From Zopfochytrium polystomum (Eukaryota; Chytridiomycota; Chytridiomycetes; Chytridiales; Chytridiaceae), in NCBI GenBank assembly GCA_025765615.1, contig JAIVFJ010000296.1:1-64000 (forward strand): a stretch of DNA of 64,000 nucleotides. The letters are read 5' to 3'. Below, piece by piece: positions 1 through 11,892 of the stretch. How positions within the stretch are numbered: the stretch's first letter is position 1; each line of letters starts with the position of its first letter. The translations under genes and the position numbers were made by a program. The notes beneath the pieces are model-generated. The model was not told the origin of the DNA, searched no databases, and saw nothing but the letters and a program-made list of their open reading frames with translations.

Positions 1-277
1 AACGGCTGTAATTTGTTTCGCGCATCATCGACACAAGGTGTGTCACGAGTACATGCACGGCTAGGAGGTGGACGAGGACGAGGAGGGGGGCCCCAACGCG
101 CCGCCCAGCCGGTGCTTTCTAACAACCCTCCGAGCAGATGAGGAGCCCTCGCAGAATGCATGCATGCATATGCGAGAATATGCTTGAGGATGGAGGCACC
201 GTCTCACCCACGAAACAAACGAAAACAACAATTACCCCCACCCCACAGACCCTTATCCGTATCCGGTTCTACCCAGA

Positions 278-2272
278 ATGCCTCAAGTACGTTCAAGCTG
301 TGCGAGTGCTGCTTGAAAACCGTTCCTGGACTACCTCTGACGCGTCTTTTCAAAGGATTTTCGTATCGAACGCGACACCTTCGGCGAGCTGGAGGTTCCG
401 GCAGATCGCTATTGGGGGGCCCAGACCCAGAGGCGCGTTCTCATTTTCGTTCACGCTGAGTCTCACTCGGTCACGCAGGTCTCTCCAGAACTTTAACATT
501 GGCGGACCCACGGAGCGAATGCCCGAACCTATCATCAAGGCATTTGGGTACGTCAAGAAGGCTGCGGCAATCGTGAACATGGACTCCGGCCTTGACAAGA
601 CAATTGGACAGGCCATCGTTAAGGCTGCCGACGAAGTTAGTTTACGCGTTCTATTGCTGATTGACGTCTCATCGTGCAATAATCGTGTCAGGTGATTGAG
701 GGGAAACTGAACGTTCACTTTCCGCTGGTCGTTTGGCAAACTGGGTCCGGAACCCAGAGTAACATGAACGCAAACGAAGTTATTTCCAACCGTGCCATTG
801 AGATGCTGGGTGGCAAGCTCGGCAGCAAAGTTCCTGTTCACCCCAATGACCATGGTAGGCGTGTCACTTTGTTATACGCATCTAAACGATGTCCTCAGTC
901 AACAAGGGCCAGTCCTCGAATGACACGTGAGCATCTTCACGGAGCTTCCGTGCGCGCCCTTTATAACAACGCTGTATTGCAGTTTCCCAACAGCGATGCA
1001 TGTTTCAGCAGTGGTGGAAATTCACACCAGGCTCTTGCCAGCGCTGAAGAAACTCCATGGAGCACTGGACAGCAAAGCGCGGGACTTTGAGAAATCATCA
1101 AAATCGGGCGGACACATTTGCAGGACGCCACCCCGCTGACCCTCGGACAGGAATTTTCAGGGTACATTATAGTGCAATGTGACGACTGCATCTGATTTTT
1201 TTTGCTCCCAGCTACGCGCAGCAAGTTGCTTACGGCATCGAACGCGTGGAGGGAAGCCTGCCGCGTTTGTACAACCTGGCTTTGGGAGGAACGGCAGTTG
1301 GAACGGTTCGCGGTGTCATTTTCTAAGTGAGATTGTAACCAATTCATGCCACACCAAAACGCGAATAGGGCCTCAACACCAAAAAGGGTTTGATGTCGCT
1401 TTCGCAACCACAATCTCCGAAATAACAGGATTTCACTTCCGAACGGCTCCGAATAAGGTTTTTTCGGCCCGCTGATCCTATTCTCCTTCTAACTACCCTT
1501 ACGTCGAAGTTCGAGGCGCTGGCTGCGCACGATGCAATCGTGGAGGCAAGCGGTGCGCTGAACGTGCTGGCCGTCTCTTTGAACAAGATTGCCAATGACA
1601 TTCGCCTTCTCGGCTCCGGGCCGCGCTGCGTCTCGGCGAACTTTTGCTGCCCGAAAACGAGCCTGGTTCCTCTATCATGCCCGGAAAGGTGAGGTGAAGT
1701 TTGCGCCAGTCTTGCTGCGGCTGGACGATTCTGTTGGGCACCAATCGTCTAATATTTGATTATAAACAAATAAAAAATAAAAATAAAAAATAGGTGAACC
1801 CCACTCAATGCGAGGCGATGACGATGGTTTGCGCTCAAGTTATTGGCAACCACACTGCGATCTCCATCGGCGGAGCCCAGGGTCATTTCGAATTGAACGT
1901 ATTCAAGCCAGTGATCATCAGAAACTTCCTCCAGTCCACGCGGCTTCTTGCCGACGCCTCGGTCTCCTTTACGGATCACTGCGTGGTTGGCATCGAACCC
2001 AACATCAGCCGCATCGAGTCGTACTTGAAAGAATCGCTCATGCTGGTCACGTCGCTTAATCCGTACATTGGCTATGACAGTTGAGTTGGTTTGGTGATCC
2101 GAAATGGAATTTTTTACTCAACACCATTTGTCTAGACGCGGCAAAGGCTGCGAAGAAGGCTCACAAAGAGGGAACATCCTTGAAAGAGGCGACTGTCGCT
2201 TTGGGACTCCTGACACCGGAGAAGTTCGATGAGTATGTTCGCCCTGAGAAAATGATCGGGCCATCCGACTGA
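278..2272 (+). CDS. FUM1: Fumarate hydratase, class II (fumarase)
   Basis: Catalyses reversible hydration of fumarate to malate (TCA cycle; mitochondrial and cytosolic in fungi). Seen: conserved blocks in order, [11 protein letters not shown] (about 737-775), [20 protein letters not shown], the catalytic loop [16 protein letters not shown] (split by an intron at 1689-1793), [10 protein letters not shown], and a C-terminus ending at TGA 2270-2272. About nine introns are inferred from homology: 433-478 (GC-AG), 636-691, 855-898, 927-982, 1162-1211, 1306-1368, 1458-1509, 1689-1793, 2080-2135. Proposed start is ATG 278 (MPQ, then intron 287-355 with donor GTACGT, then [12 protein letters not shown]). 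No transit peptide was resolved and the start is uncertain. Two single-base losses break the frame near 1092 (expected [11 protein letters not shown]) and 1630 (expected SGPRCGLGEL) with conserved residues on both sides. I favour sequence error over a pseudogene. Confidence 0.93.
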
Positions 2273-2709
2273 AGGATAAACCCTACAAAGGGTTGAGGGG
2301 AATAAAATGCTTTTATATCTGTCACACACTTTCCAGAACTGTGCAAACAGTCGACAAGAACGATCAACAGCTGTTTTCAAAATCGGTGTTGGCATTCTTC
2401 TCGGTCCCTTGCATTGATGTTCTCAAAGGATGCAAGGATTTCCTCCTGCACTTGCCAGTTGCGGTGGTTTCGACTGAAATCACTCCACAAACAGTCTGTG
2501 CCAGCCAATTCGGAGGTCGATTCAAAGTGCAGATGGGTGTCTGGAGAAGCTCTACTTTCCTTTCACACGGTTTGGGACGAAAACTATTTGCCAGCATCTG
2601 TGTATTGAGACATTCTTTACTTCCACCAACAGCGTACTCCTCTGGAGAAAAGCAGATCCCACGCTCTGTATTTCATCGCAGTTTAACCCCACAAGTCAGT
2701 CCAAAGATT
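2273..2709. other. Intergenic, convergent gene ends
   Basis: Lies between the fumarase stop (+) and the reconstructed HAS1 stop (-). It should hold both 3' UTRs. An open frame on the plus strand here has no recognisable similarity and runs on antisense to the HAS1 tail, so I do not call it. No RNA gene or repeat seen. Confidence 0.5.
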
Positions 2710-4898
2710 TCACCGTGTCCACTGCCTTCCGTCCCCAGAGGACTTCTGATTGCGGAAGTGGTCCTTTTCCCCAACTTTCTTTCCCTGGTAGCCGCGTGCT
2801 GCTTCCGCTGGGCCCTGTCGGTCTTGCCGCTCGCGCCAATCGTCAATGAACCTTTGGCGGAACCGTGAACCCAAAGGCTCGCGCAACCTTCTGGAGGTCC
2901 AACTGGTTCACGTCAAACACTTTCTTCAGTGCGTGCGACGCATACGCCTGCAAGTACGAACGGAAAACCGTCCACAGCAGATCGGGTGAAGGAAGTAGTC
3001 GTCTTCTCGATGAGCTTCTCCAGCTGTGACTGTACGTTCGCAATCTTGTTCGCGGGAAATTGGTACTCGTTCAGCGGCACTTTTGCCTGCTTGAGATAGC
3101 GGAGGAACACGAGTTCAGAAGGGAGAAGGAAGAGCAAGGCGCGGCCGCTCGTGTTGCTTCCTCGCGCCGTGCGACCAACACGATGGATGTAGTCCTACGA
3201 CAACAAGGTCAGCAAAATCACAAATTGGTAGTTGAGACATAAACACTGACCCTTGGGTCATCGGGTGGGTCAAACTGAATGATCCAGTCCACCGCAGGAA
3301 TATCAAGGCCGCGGGCTGCGACATCAGTGCACAAGTATACCAGTTTCGGCGTTGCAGAATTCGAAGAAAGTGTTGGTTCGTTTTCTGCTGTTTCTGCTTG
3401 CCGTGCAGGTCTAAAACGGGAATATCTATGTAATTAAGCAGTTCGGCGTGGTACTTCACGGAATTGCAAGAAGAAAGGAAGACAATGATCTTCTTCTTCT
3501 TCATGTTTTTGCGCAGAAAAGTGAATAGAACCAAGAATCTTTGGTCGCTTGGGCAGACGACGTAGCCTTGCTCAAGGCCTTCGACAGTCGCGCTTTGTTT
3601 GTGCTCGTCGACATTAATGTATAACGGCGACTTCTTCAAAGAGACTCGTGCGAGGTCGTCAACTTTGGTTGTCTGAGTTGCGGAAAATAGCATGGTCTGG
3701 CGTTCTGTAGCACATGAAGTTGGGAAAACAGTTATCATGCTGGGCTTCTCCGCAGACCAAAAGATGGAGAGACACGACAAACCTTTGGGCAGGATCTTCA
3801 TAATCTGGTGCATTTCTTCCTCGAAACCCGCTTCAAGAATGCGATCTGCCTCATCAATAATCAGTCCGAAGGTTTTTAAAATAAACCCCTTCGTATTTTG
3901 AAGGTGGTCCAGCAGACGGCCCGGCGTTGCAACTAGCAGGTTCACCCCTTTGACAAGCCGATCCGCCTCCGACTTGCGGTTCGCACCGCCCATTATTATT
4001 CCAAAGGTTTGGTGGTGGAATTTGAGCAGCTCTTTCGCAACTCCGAAAATTTGTAGGGCCAACTCTCGCGTCGGAGAAATGATGAGAACACCGGTTCCGT
4101 TCCTTGGTTTGAACTTGAGCTTGCACAATAGCTCCGCCGCTGGAATCAAGAACGCAAGAGTTTTCCGGATCCAGTTTTCGCAGCGCCAAGAATATCCCGT
4201 CCTGTCATTGCTGGGGGAATGCTCCTGGCCTGAACTTCCGTCATTTTCGTAAAGCCGAGCTCTGCGATGGCTTTTTCTCGTGTTTTCAGTGACGTCGAAG
4301 GTCGCGAAATTTTCAGAGTACCGCTTTTTGTCTGGCTCGGCTGAAAGGGGCGTCAGTGAGACTGACATTCCCAGAATGACGGGTTTCCTTACGTTCCAGC
4401 TCGCTCAATACAGCCTCCCCTGTATGAGGGAGTTCCCTTGCTCGGTGGGACCGTCCTCTGAAGCGACACCATCGTCCTCGGTTCTTCGGGATCGTTCGTG
4501 TCCTCAACCTCATCATGTCTGCAGCACCTTCACCTTCACCATCAGTTCTTCCGACCCATCATTGCTGGCGTCTTCGCCGTCTCCAGACTCTACTTACATT
4601 CTCTCGAAGCCTCTGCATCATCATGGTCCTCCGGTTCGGAACCGAGACCCAACCGCTGAGTGGGAGACTAGCCAGAGAGAAAGCAGTTGTTTAGAACGGC
4701 AAGAATGGTTTCGAAACTCGAATCGTTGCAACGTACGTTTCGGTTTTTTGTGAAGGGCGGGTGCCGAAATTTTCTTTCCAGAGTCTTGCCGTCGTTGAGA
4801 TACACTTTCAGTGGCCGATTGGTCTTTGCCTTCGAGGCAAGGACTTTCTTTGCGTTCACTTGAGGGCCAGAAAGTTCTCTGGGGCGCTTCAGACCCAT
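2710..4898 (-). CDS. HAS1: DEAD-box ATP-dependent RNA helicase, HAS1/DDX18 type
   Basis: Nucleolar helicase of 60S and 40S ribosome biogenesis. All family motifs are visible: Q motif ([10 protein letters not shown]), Walker [41 protein letters not shown], then the HAS1-specific tail ([29 protein letters not shown]) and an end ([11 protein letters not shown]) like the human DDX18 tail. Introns recognised: 3195-3250, 3705-3782, one before the PEPDKKRY exon, and one after a basic first exon (4737-4898, MGLKRPREL...). At least six 1-2-nt indels disrupt the frame: about 4272 (+A), 4165 (-A, inside Walker A), 3382 (+A), 3335 (2 nt), 2964 (+T) and 2845 (-T). No substitution destroys a motif. Identity is secure; the exact N-terminus and tail frame are not. 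Confidence 0.92.
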
Positions 4899-4986
4899 CG
4901 CGCTTGCTCGTGCTTGCTACTCCAGGCGTGTGCCGCAGCTTGGTGAGTAAGTGAGTGAGTGAGCGGGAATCAAGGAAGAAGATGGA

Positions 4987-5017
<31 letters not shown>

Positions 5018-5090
5018 GGTGGCAAGAATGAATGCGACAACAATAGGCTTTTGATGAAGGACCAAAAAAAAAAAAAACAAAGAAAAAAAA
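4987..5090. repeat. Simple repeats: (AAGA)n and A-rich tract
   Basis: About 8 units of a GAAA/AAGA tetranucleotide (4987-5018) followed by A-rich runs near 5065-5090, in the interval between the divergently transcribed HAS1 and the downstream gene. No gene seen in it; it probably includes both promoters. Confidence 0.8.
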
Positions 5091-5299
5091 CGAAAGAAGC
5101 AAAGGACTTGTCACGACGGAATGTGGTACGGTGCCCGATCTATCTGTCTGGCAGGTTCAGAACCCCTGAGCCTCACAGACTCGACACCGCTGATCTACTT
5201 TGCGTCGACCGGTGCACACAGAGCACCTTTCCCTCCATTACCCCACTTAATCGTCCGCATTTGGCTGATTTTGATTCTAATCGAGTCCATCCACCACAG

Positions 5300-7887
5300 G
5301 TCTGCGTATCCGACTAGTCTCTACTACTATGGGCAGAGTTATCCTGCTGCCCAGATCCCACACCAGCTGCACCAGCTGCAACTCAACCAGACACGGCACC
5401 TGGTGTCGCGCCAACAACGATCCCCGGCGGACCATTCGATCCGTCCTCTTTATCAGCGTTTGGATCCGCAGCGGCTGCCGCTGCAATGGGCGCTCAGTCC
5501 TCGGCACCGACAATGCCGGCTGGAACGTTTGATGTTAACTCTCCCGAGTACAAGGTGTGGTACGATCGATACATGGAATGGGCGTTGTCGTATCAACAGC
5601 AGCAACAGCAACAGCAAATGCAGCAGTATCAGTTGCAGATCCAGCAGCAACAGCAGCTGCAAAGCTTTCACCAGCAAACACCTGCAGCAGGCAAAAACAG
5701 CAACAGCAATTGCAACAACAACAAATTCGGCAACAAGAACAACAGAGGCAGTCACAATCTACACCTTCAACTTGACCCCTCTCTCCCCCCTCCTCGGTGG
5801 TAAGCCGGTAAGCCGTCTCTCCCATCTCGATGTCTGTTTGCCTGCCGACATCTGAGGCTCTCGGCCGATTCAGGGCCGCTTTTTTCAGCTACTCCTACCC
5901 AACCTTCTTTGACAGCAAAGCAGCAAGAAATGAAAGCCAAAGCCTCCCAATTCCTCCCGTCTTCCCCGATCAAGTTCGTGAATTTTTTATTTCTTATTTT
6001 TTTTTTTGGATCGCCACTTACGATCAACTTGTTTTTTCAGAACCAGCCTTCATCCCTGTGAAACCTCCTGAGAACACCATCTTTGAAAACACGACAGCGT
6101 CCGTTTCTGCAACTCCAGAAACACCAAAGAAGGAAAAGGAGCAGGGCCCCCCTGCTTCACGATACCCTCCGGCCCTAAAGTGAGTACTGTTCTACTCTTC
6201 ACGAGGGAGTATAATCGGGCTCTAAAGCTTGCGGCCAGAAAATACGTGACTCGAGTGTTCGCCTCGTGCAAGCAAAGAGAATCGAGACGAAGTCGGAACG
6301 CAGTTAACGGAACTGATTGGGAAAATAGAGGCGAAGAATGCGATACATGAGGTTGACTGGGATAAGATGGCGCTTCCAAGGTATACTTTTGTATTGATTG
6401 AAAGCACTGCGTGCTAAGGCTGAAGCTCTTTGGAGTTTGTGCACTGTTTCAGCTCCTGAAATTTCAGATGTTGAAATGGCTGTGCCCTCGACCGCCACAT
6501 CAGTCGATACTTCCCCCCGACCCGCCAAGAAGAGGAAAAAGTTCTCGCTGGATGATGTTGAAGACCGGGGAGTAGGTCCAAAAGAGAACGACGACTCCGA
6601 TGTATTGTCGTCCTTGACTCACCTTCCTCCACACCTCCGCGAGGACGAACTTCGTAGAAGAGAGGAGCGAGCTCGGAGATTTAAGGAAGCGCAAAACAAT
6701 GAAAAGACGCGACAGAAACAACGGAAGCGTGATAACCAGCGCGCAAGGGAGGCGGCTATGGCTATAGCCGCGGCGGACGGCAATCCTGATGTCATAGATT
6801 GGGACGAACATACAATAGTTGGTGTGTGCACGAAGCTTGAGAAGAACTACCTCCGGCTGACATCGGTGAGAAGATGTACTCTCCTGTTATTCCGATTTCG
6901 GTCTTTTACCTTATGTGTTCTGTTACTTTTGTTCCATTTTTTCTAGGCGCCTGATCCTTCTACTGTTCGCCCACTAAACATCTTAAGACAACATTGGCCT
7001 TGCTTGGTCAAAAGTGGAAAGATGAATCAAACTATGCTTACATATGTGACCAATTCAAGAGTATGCGGCAAGATCTAACAGTTCAGCGGATTAAGAATGA
7101 GTTTACGGTTAAGGTATACGAGGCACACGCTCGCATAGCCCTGGAAAAGGCATGTTCAGCCCAGCTGTTGAGATTCGATAGGTTGCATTACTAACGATTC
7201 CTCAGGGAGACATCGGTGAGTACAACCAGTGCCAAGCACAGTTGAAGGAGCTCTATAAACACGGTTTACCGGGATGTGTGGATGAATTCTTGGGGTATCG
7301 TATTTTGTATATGGTCTTCACTTTGAATAGAACAGGTGCGTGTGCCCAAACTTTTTCTCGCGCTCCCCCACGCTTTTGAGCTATCCTGAGACCATGCATT
7401 TAAAAACTCGGAAGATCAAGTAAAAATGCTGTCGGAGTTGACGGATGCTGAGAAGGAAGGTGTTGGCGTCAAGCACGCGTTGGCTGTCCGTACTGCTGTT
7501 GCGACGGGCAACTATGCGTCTTTTTTCAAGCTGTATCACACAGCACCGAGCATGAGCGTGTACTTGATGGATTTTTTCGTTGATAGGGAACGCACCAAAG
7601 CACTCAAGGTCATGTGCAAGGCTTACCGTCCAATTATCGAGGTTGAGCGGATTGCACGAGAGCTTGGATGGGTCCATCCCGACGACACTCCAGACTACTT
7701 GAAAGATGCTCTGGAGAGCTGTCGACAGTGGCTCCAGGATGCTGGCGTGCCGACGGTCCCAGTGCCAGGACCTTCAGCGACAACCTTGAAGGGCAGGCTA
7801 GCGATCGAATGCAAAACAGCTGGGTCAATATTTTCGGCGAAGTTGAACTCTGTGCAAAAAGTTGATATCAAAGGACAAATACATTAG
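5300..7887 (+). CDS. THP3: THP3/LENG8-like SAC3/GANP-domain protein
   Basis: Family role (yeast Thp3, human LENG8): mRNA-associated PCI/SAC3 scaffold in transcription elongation, splicing and RNA export. Seen: Pro/Gln-rich N-terminus with the block SPEYKVWYDRYMEWALSYQ followed by poly-Q (about 5595-5700), basic linkers, then KYVTRVFASCK...DWDKMALP, a Lys/Arg-rich region, DWDEHTIVGVCTKLEKNYLRL, the SAC3 core (RPLNILR, YICDQFKSMRQDLTVQRI, NEFTVKVYEAHARIALEKGD, GEYNQCQAQLKELY) and a C-terminal PCI-like half ending VQKVDIKGQI. Introns include 6866-6946, 7150-7205 (GC-AG with a perfect TACTAAC branch site) and 7336-7414. A missing A near 6990 breaks RPLNILRQTLALLG and another indel lies near 6282. 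The true start is unresolved; 5300 follows a plausible acceptor. Confidence 0.85.
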
Positions 7888-8706
7888 TTGCCTTCTGCTT
7901 AACAGAGAACATAGAACCAATACGGATGAATAATTTTGATGGTCAATGTGTTTAGATGTTGGAGAGGTTGCCCCGTTTGTGGTGTGCTTTCTGGCACCGA
8001 ACGAAGGAAAATTGTTCATTCAGCTGGGCTTTGACGGAATGGTGTTCTCGTTTTTTTGCCTTCCGCGGTGCTTGGGCTGATGCGTGTTATACGGAAAATG
8101 ACTCGTAAAAAGAGTCACAAATCAAACCGAGGAGGACTCGGAACCCTTCCCCTTCTTGCTTCTCCGATGATAAACATCTCTTTCGTTGGCGGTCTTTGCC
8201 TTCATCCATCGAAGTGTAGTATTCAGCATTGTTGTCGGCGCGTGGGAAGCAAGACCCAGCGTGATTGGCTTACTTTGCATATAATTTAAGTAACCCCCAA
8301 AAAAAGAGGGTTGGTGGGTCCACGAAAAAAAAAGAAAACAAAAACAAAAAAATCCAAAACAACTAGTAAGTGAAGAGAAAGGAACAGCGGCAACAAAAAA
8401 TTCGGGGCAAAGGATGGATCGATCGCCCGATCACTTTTTCTGTTTTTTCGATTGTTCTCTCTAACGCCACACATTCCACACAGACCGAAGGAGACCGGAC
8501 GTCGACGGACCGCACCGCAACCTTTCAGAGTCTGTCTGTCTACCTCTCTCTCTCTCTGTCTCTCTCTCTCTCTCCTCCTCACGCGGCTAATCAAACAAAA
8601 AAAAAAAAAAAAAAAAAAACCACCAAAAACCCACCACACCACGACCACCAAACCACCAACCTTTGCATCCTCCCCAAAGCCCAACACCGTCACACCTTTC
8701 GCCCTG
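7888..8706. other. Intergenic with (CT)n and poly(A) tracts
   Basis: No gene recognised. Holds the 3' end of the THP3-like gene and the 5' region of the MFS gene, with a CT microsatellite (about 8541-8576) and a roughly 24-nt A run (about 8597-8620). Open frames here on both strands are low-complexity products of these tracts. Confidence 0.6.
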
Positions 8707-10887
8707 ATGGCATTAACAACCAGACGGCCGATGACCACCGCCGCGGCCGAAACCGGCCCCCACGCTCCAAAGCCGACGTCGTCCGCAACTTCCAATACCT
8801 CATCCCATCTTACTGTCCCTTCCAACGACCCCGACGACTCATCCTCGACCCTCGGCTCGACCGAGCCGACCGCACACTCGTCTCCGCCAGCATCTGTCTC
8901 AGGCTTCGACTCATCACGCTCTGTTCATAAAGTACGATCCGCCCCTCCCCGTCCGTTACTTCCAATCCCTCCTTTCTGCCCAACAGTGTTTTCTGATCTA
9001 CCACCTCTACACAGGCAGTGACGCCACTGCCGTTCCTGAAAGTCATCGTCATCTCGAGTGTACTATTTTGCAACTCTTTCAACACAACCGTCCTTATCCC
9101 GTTTGTGCCGTTCATGGTTGAAGACTGGGGAATCGGTAACCGAGACGAAGTCGGGAAGTACTCCGGTTTCATTTTGGCCTCCTACATGTTCGGCCAGATG
9201 ATCTTCTCCTACCCCATCGGACTCGCTGCGGATATCGTTGGCAGAAAACCCGCGCTTCTCATTGGGCTGATGGGCTCATGCGTCTTCACTTTCTTGTTTG
9301 GATTCGCTCCAGGCTTCTACTGGGCACTCGTTTTCCGCTTTATTTGCGGAAGCTTGAATGGAATTGTATCCATCACCAAAACGACCCTTTCGGAGATCAC
9401 GGACTCCACCAATCAAGGGATGGCGTTCTCCATCTTGGGGCTGGCCAGAGCCGTGGGTCTGGTCGTTGGACCGGCTGTAGGCGGGTTCCTAAGTCAGCCA
9501 GCAAAGAAAGTAATTTTGCTACTCTTGCAGCTTTCAAATCTCACCATTTTGTAGTACCCGATATTCTTTCCACCCGGCTCTATATTCGACTCCTATCCGT
9601 ACGCCCTGCCGTGCCTTTTTGGGTCGGCCGTTAGCGGACTGGGCTTCCTCGCCTCCGTTTTCATTCTTGAAGAAACTATGAAGTTTGACGACGGGAAAGG
9701 AACGACGAACATTTTGGAAACTATGCGCACATGGCTTTCCTGGCGGAGCGGGTCGGACCGGTCAGACACAGAAGCGGGCGTCTCCGCTGACCGAAATGGC
9801 GAGTCGGAACCGCTTCTGGGAGATTATTCTTCCCACCTCCAGCCTGACGACGCGTCGAACGGACACAACCGGCGGCCGACTGGGGACACAGTCAGCGAAG
9901 TGAGCGTCACCGCGACGATCCCGAAGGATAAACGAATGTCGGTCTGGGACATGCTGAATGACCCCAAAATCTTCCTCACGATGATGCTGTACACAGCCAT
10001 TTCGGCTCTTTACATCCAGTAGGAAATTTTTGTTTGTTCCTTTGCTATGCCGAAATTTCATGCGGTGACATATTTCGTCAAGGTACGACGAGATTTTCTC
10101 ACTATGGTCACGAACTTCCTGGGAAGAAGGTGGCCTTAGCTTCGATACGTCAAATATTGGTGTCGTTTTCTCTGTCGGCGGTGTCGCCCTGTTCGTCTAC
10201 CAAATTTTTATGTACGCTCCAATCGAAAGGGCCCTTGGACCGCTGAAGACTTTCAAATGGGGAATCATCTTCTCCCTGCCTGGTTGGTTGGCGTGTCATT
10301 TTTTTCTTGCGAGAGCGTCACTAACTTTGACACTGATCCACAGCGTTTGTGATTCTTCCCAACACCGGCCTTCTGCACACACCTTCGGAAGCCTCTGCAA
10401 GTTGGTTGATTTGGGGCATTGTCTTTGTATGCCAATGTCTCCGAACATGCGCAGGGCTGCAGGGTAATAATCATTCGTACCTGCTACGACGTCTTTCTTA
10501 CCACATTCCGTAAATCAGCCTTCACTTCTTCTTTTATTATGACTGCGAATTCAACCCCGGCTCACAGCCGAGGTTCCGCCAATGGCCTTTCGCAGTCTTT
10601 CGGAGCCTTTAGCAGAATGGTTAGATCAACCGTTGTACAAAGCGAAGAACTGTTCAAGAACTGTTCTAACACTACCACCTCAATAGGTTGGCCCCGTTTT
10701 CGCGGGGAACGTTTTCTCGTGGAGTGTGTCAACCAAGCTACCCAACCCGCTGGACTTCCACTTGATTTTCTACATACTTGCGCTTTCGACTGTTGGCATA
10801 TATGCCGTTGCCAATATGGTGCCCCGCGATGTCGATTACCGAATTGAAGAGTCCATGGAACTGCAGGAGGAGGATGATGAGGCATGA
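8707..10887 (+). CDS. Major facilitator superfamily transporter (DHA1-like)
   Basis: Predicted 12-TM membrane transporter of the plant ZIFL / yeast YCR023C-type MFS group. Substrate unknown. Starts at ATG 8707 with a Ser/Thr/Pro-rich cytosolic N-terminus, then PLPFLKVIVISSVLFCNSFN (TM1), the MFS signature PIGLAADIVGRKPALL after TM2, FRFICGSLNGI, a long acidic central loop (about 9680-9940) between the two six-helix halves, and a C-terminus rich in Glu/Asp ending at TGA 10885-10887. Introns: 8932-9014, 9510-9554, 10019-10082, 10283-10343, 10464-10518, 10620-10686. All are GT-AG and splice in frame, with no frameshift seen. The family call is firm. Confidence 0.92.
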
Positions 10888-11375
10888 AGTCAACTTTCCC
10901 ATAGCCTGCTTTTTCCTTTGTTTTTTTTTTTGCTCGGACGCTCTCTCAGATCGTGATGGGCCAGAGCTTGCTTGTTGAACTCGGACTGGCTCCACCGTTT
11001 CCCCGCAGATCTTCACACCCGCTGTTTATTTACTGATCCCATCCCTTGTCGTTTTCTGTTCCTTTCCTTTCCTGCGAGCGTACATGGACCTCGCATACTT
11101 CCGCACTCGCATCCCATCACGGCCTACGCATCGCACTCGAATTTGACTTTTATTCCTTTGTGAAAGTTCCAGTTGTTGCTTCTTTTCGTTTCCTGAATCG
11201 GATCCACCGCGATCTGCTTGACTTTCTGGTGTTACCCCCGCCGTCATATGGTGCTTGCGTATTTCTTCTTTTCCCACACCATCTCTTTCGTGATCATGCA
11301 GTTCGGTTTGCTTTTCCTTCGATTTTTCTACAATAAATTGGAAATGGCGCCAGTTTTTATACCTGATTACTATTA
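10888..11375. other. Intergenic, pyrimidine-rich
   Basis: 3' flank of the MFS gene, C/T-rich on the plus strand. No conserved coding frame, RNA gene or repeat recognised. Confidence 0.5.
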
Positions 11376-11630
11376 CAGCCATATCACATATCCCTAAAAC
11401 TTTGGGGAACCAACTTGAAACCAACTCGAAATCAACTTGGAATCAAGTGGAAAGCAAGTCTGCGGCAAAGGGCCGGAGACTGACTTGTTTAGCTGGCCAC
11501 TTGTCTATCTGTCTTCCTCTTGCGAGTGTTGTTTGTCTGCCTGTCTCTGGGCCAGTCCTCAGTGACTTGATTCTGACTTGAAATCAAATTGAAATCAAGT
11601 CAGTTCCCCAAAGTATTAGGGATATTGCTG
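11376..11630. mobile_element. MITE, Tc1/mariner-like (TA-flanked)
   Basis: 255-bp non-coding element with about 35-bp terminal inverted repeats: left CAGCCATATCACATATCCC then TAAAACTTTGGGGAAC; the right end read in reverse is CAGCAATATCCCTAATAC then TTTGGGGAAC (one 6-nt gap, few mismatches). Flanked by TA on both sides (11374-11375 and 11631-11632), as expected for the Tc1/mariner/pogo superfamily. Inside each TIR are degenerate 11-bp tandem units of the CAACTTGAAAT type. No transposase, so it must be moved in trans. Confidence 0.75.
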
Positions 11631-11739
11631 TAAAGAGGACAAAAGTACATGTCGTAAAAATAGAAAGGCCAAAGGAAAACGAAAAGGAAAACAAAAATAG
11701 AGAATCAGTTGTCAGAGAAGCCAGCACAGTACAACAAAC

Positions 11740-11830
11740 TGTTGAAATTCGACGTCGAGAGCGATCACAGGAGTGGTGCAATCGAGGGACTGGAGAAGGA
11801 AGGTGAGACCAGTCAAGTTTTTTAGTCAAA
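11740..11830 (-). repeat. Copia-1 putative 3' LTR remnant
   Basis: About 90 bp closely matching 16260-16350, starting TGTTGAAATTCGAC and containing GAGCGATCACAGGAGTGG. Its position just outside RNase H suggests LTR remnants. The distal boundary is not clear. Confidence 0.55.
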
Positions 11831-11892
11831 TGTGCTTGGAGCAGTCTGTGTGAAGATCGTTCACTGTCATGTGGATTGTCGGCGTGTTGTCC

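Noticed and set aside
2293..2868. 191-codon plus-strand frame after fumarase
   Set aside because: No similarity, overlaps the reconstructed HAS1 C-terminus antisense; probably 3' UTR.
278..4898. Fumarase and HAS1 as pseudogenes
   Set aside because: Only isolated 1-2-nt indels, often at homopolymers, no loss of catalytic residues and intact introns; sequence error is more likely.
4980..5020. CRISPR-like or regulatory tandem array
   Set aside because: Plain tetranucleotide microsatellite in a eukaryotic genome.
8286..8930. Overlapping frames on both strands near the (CT)n and poly(A) tracts
   Set aside because: Low-complexity composition only; the MFS start at 8707 explains the coding part.
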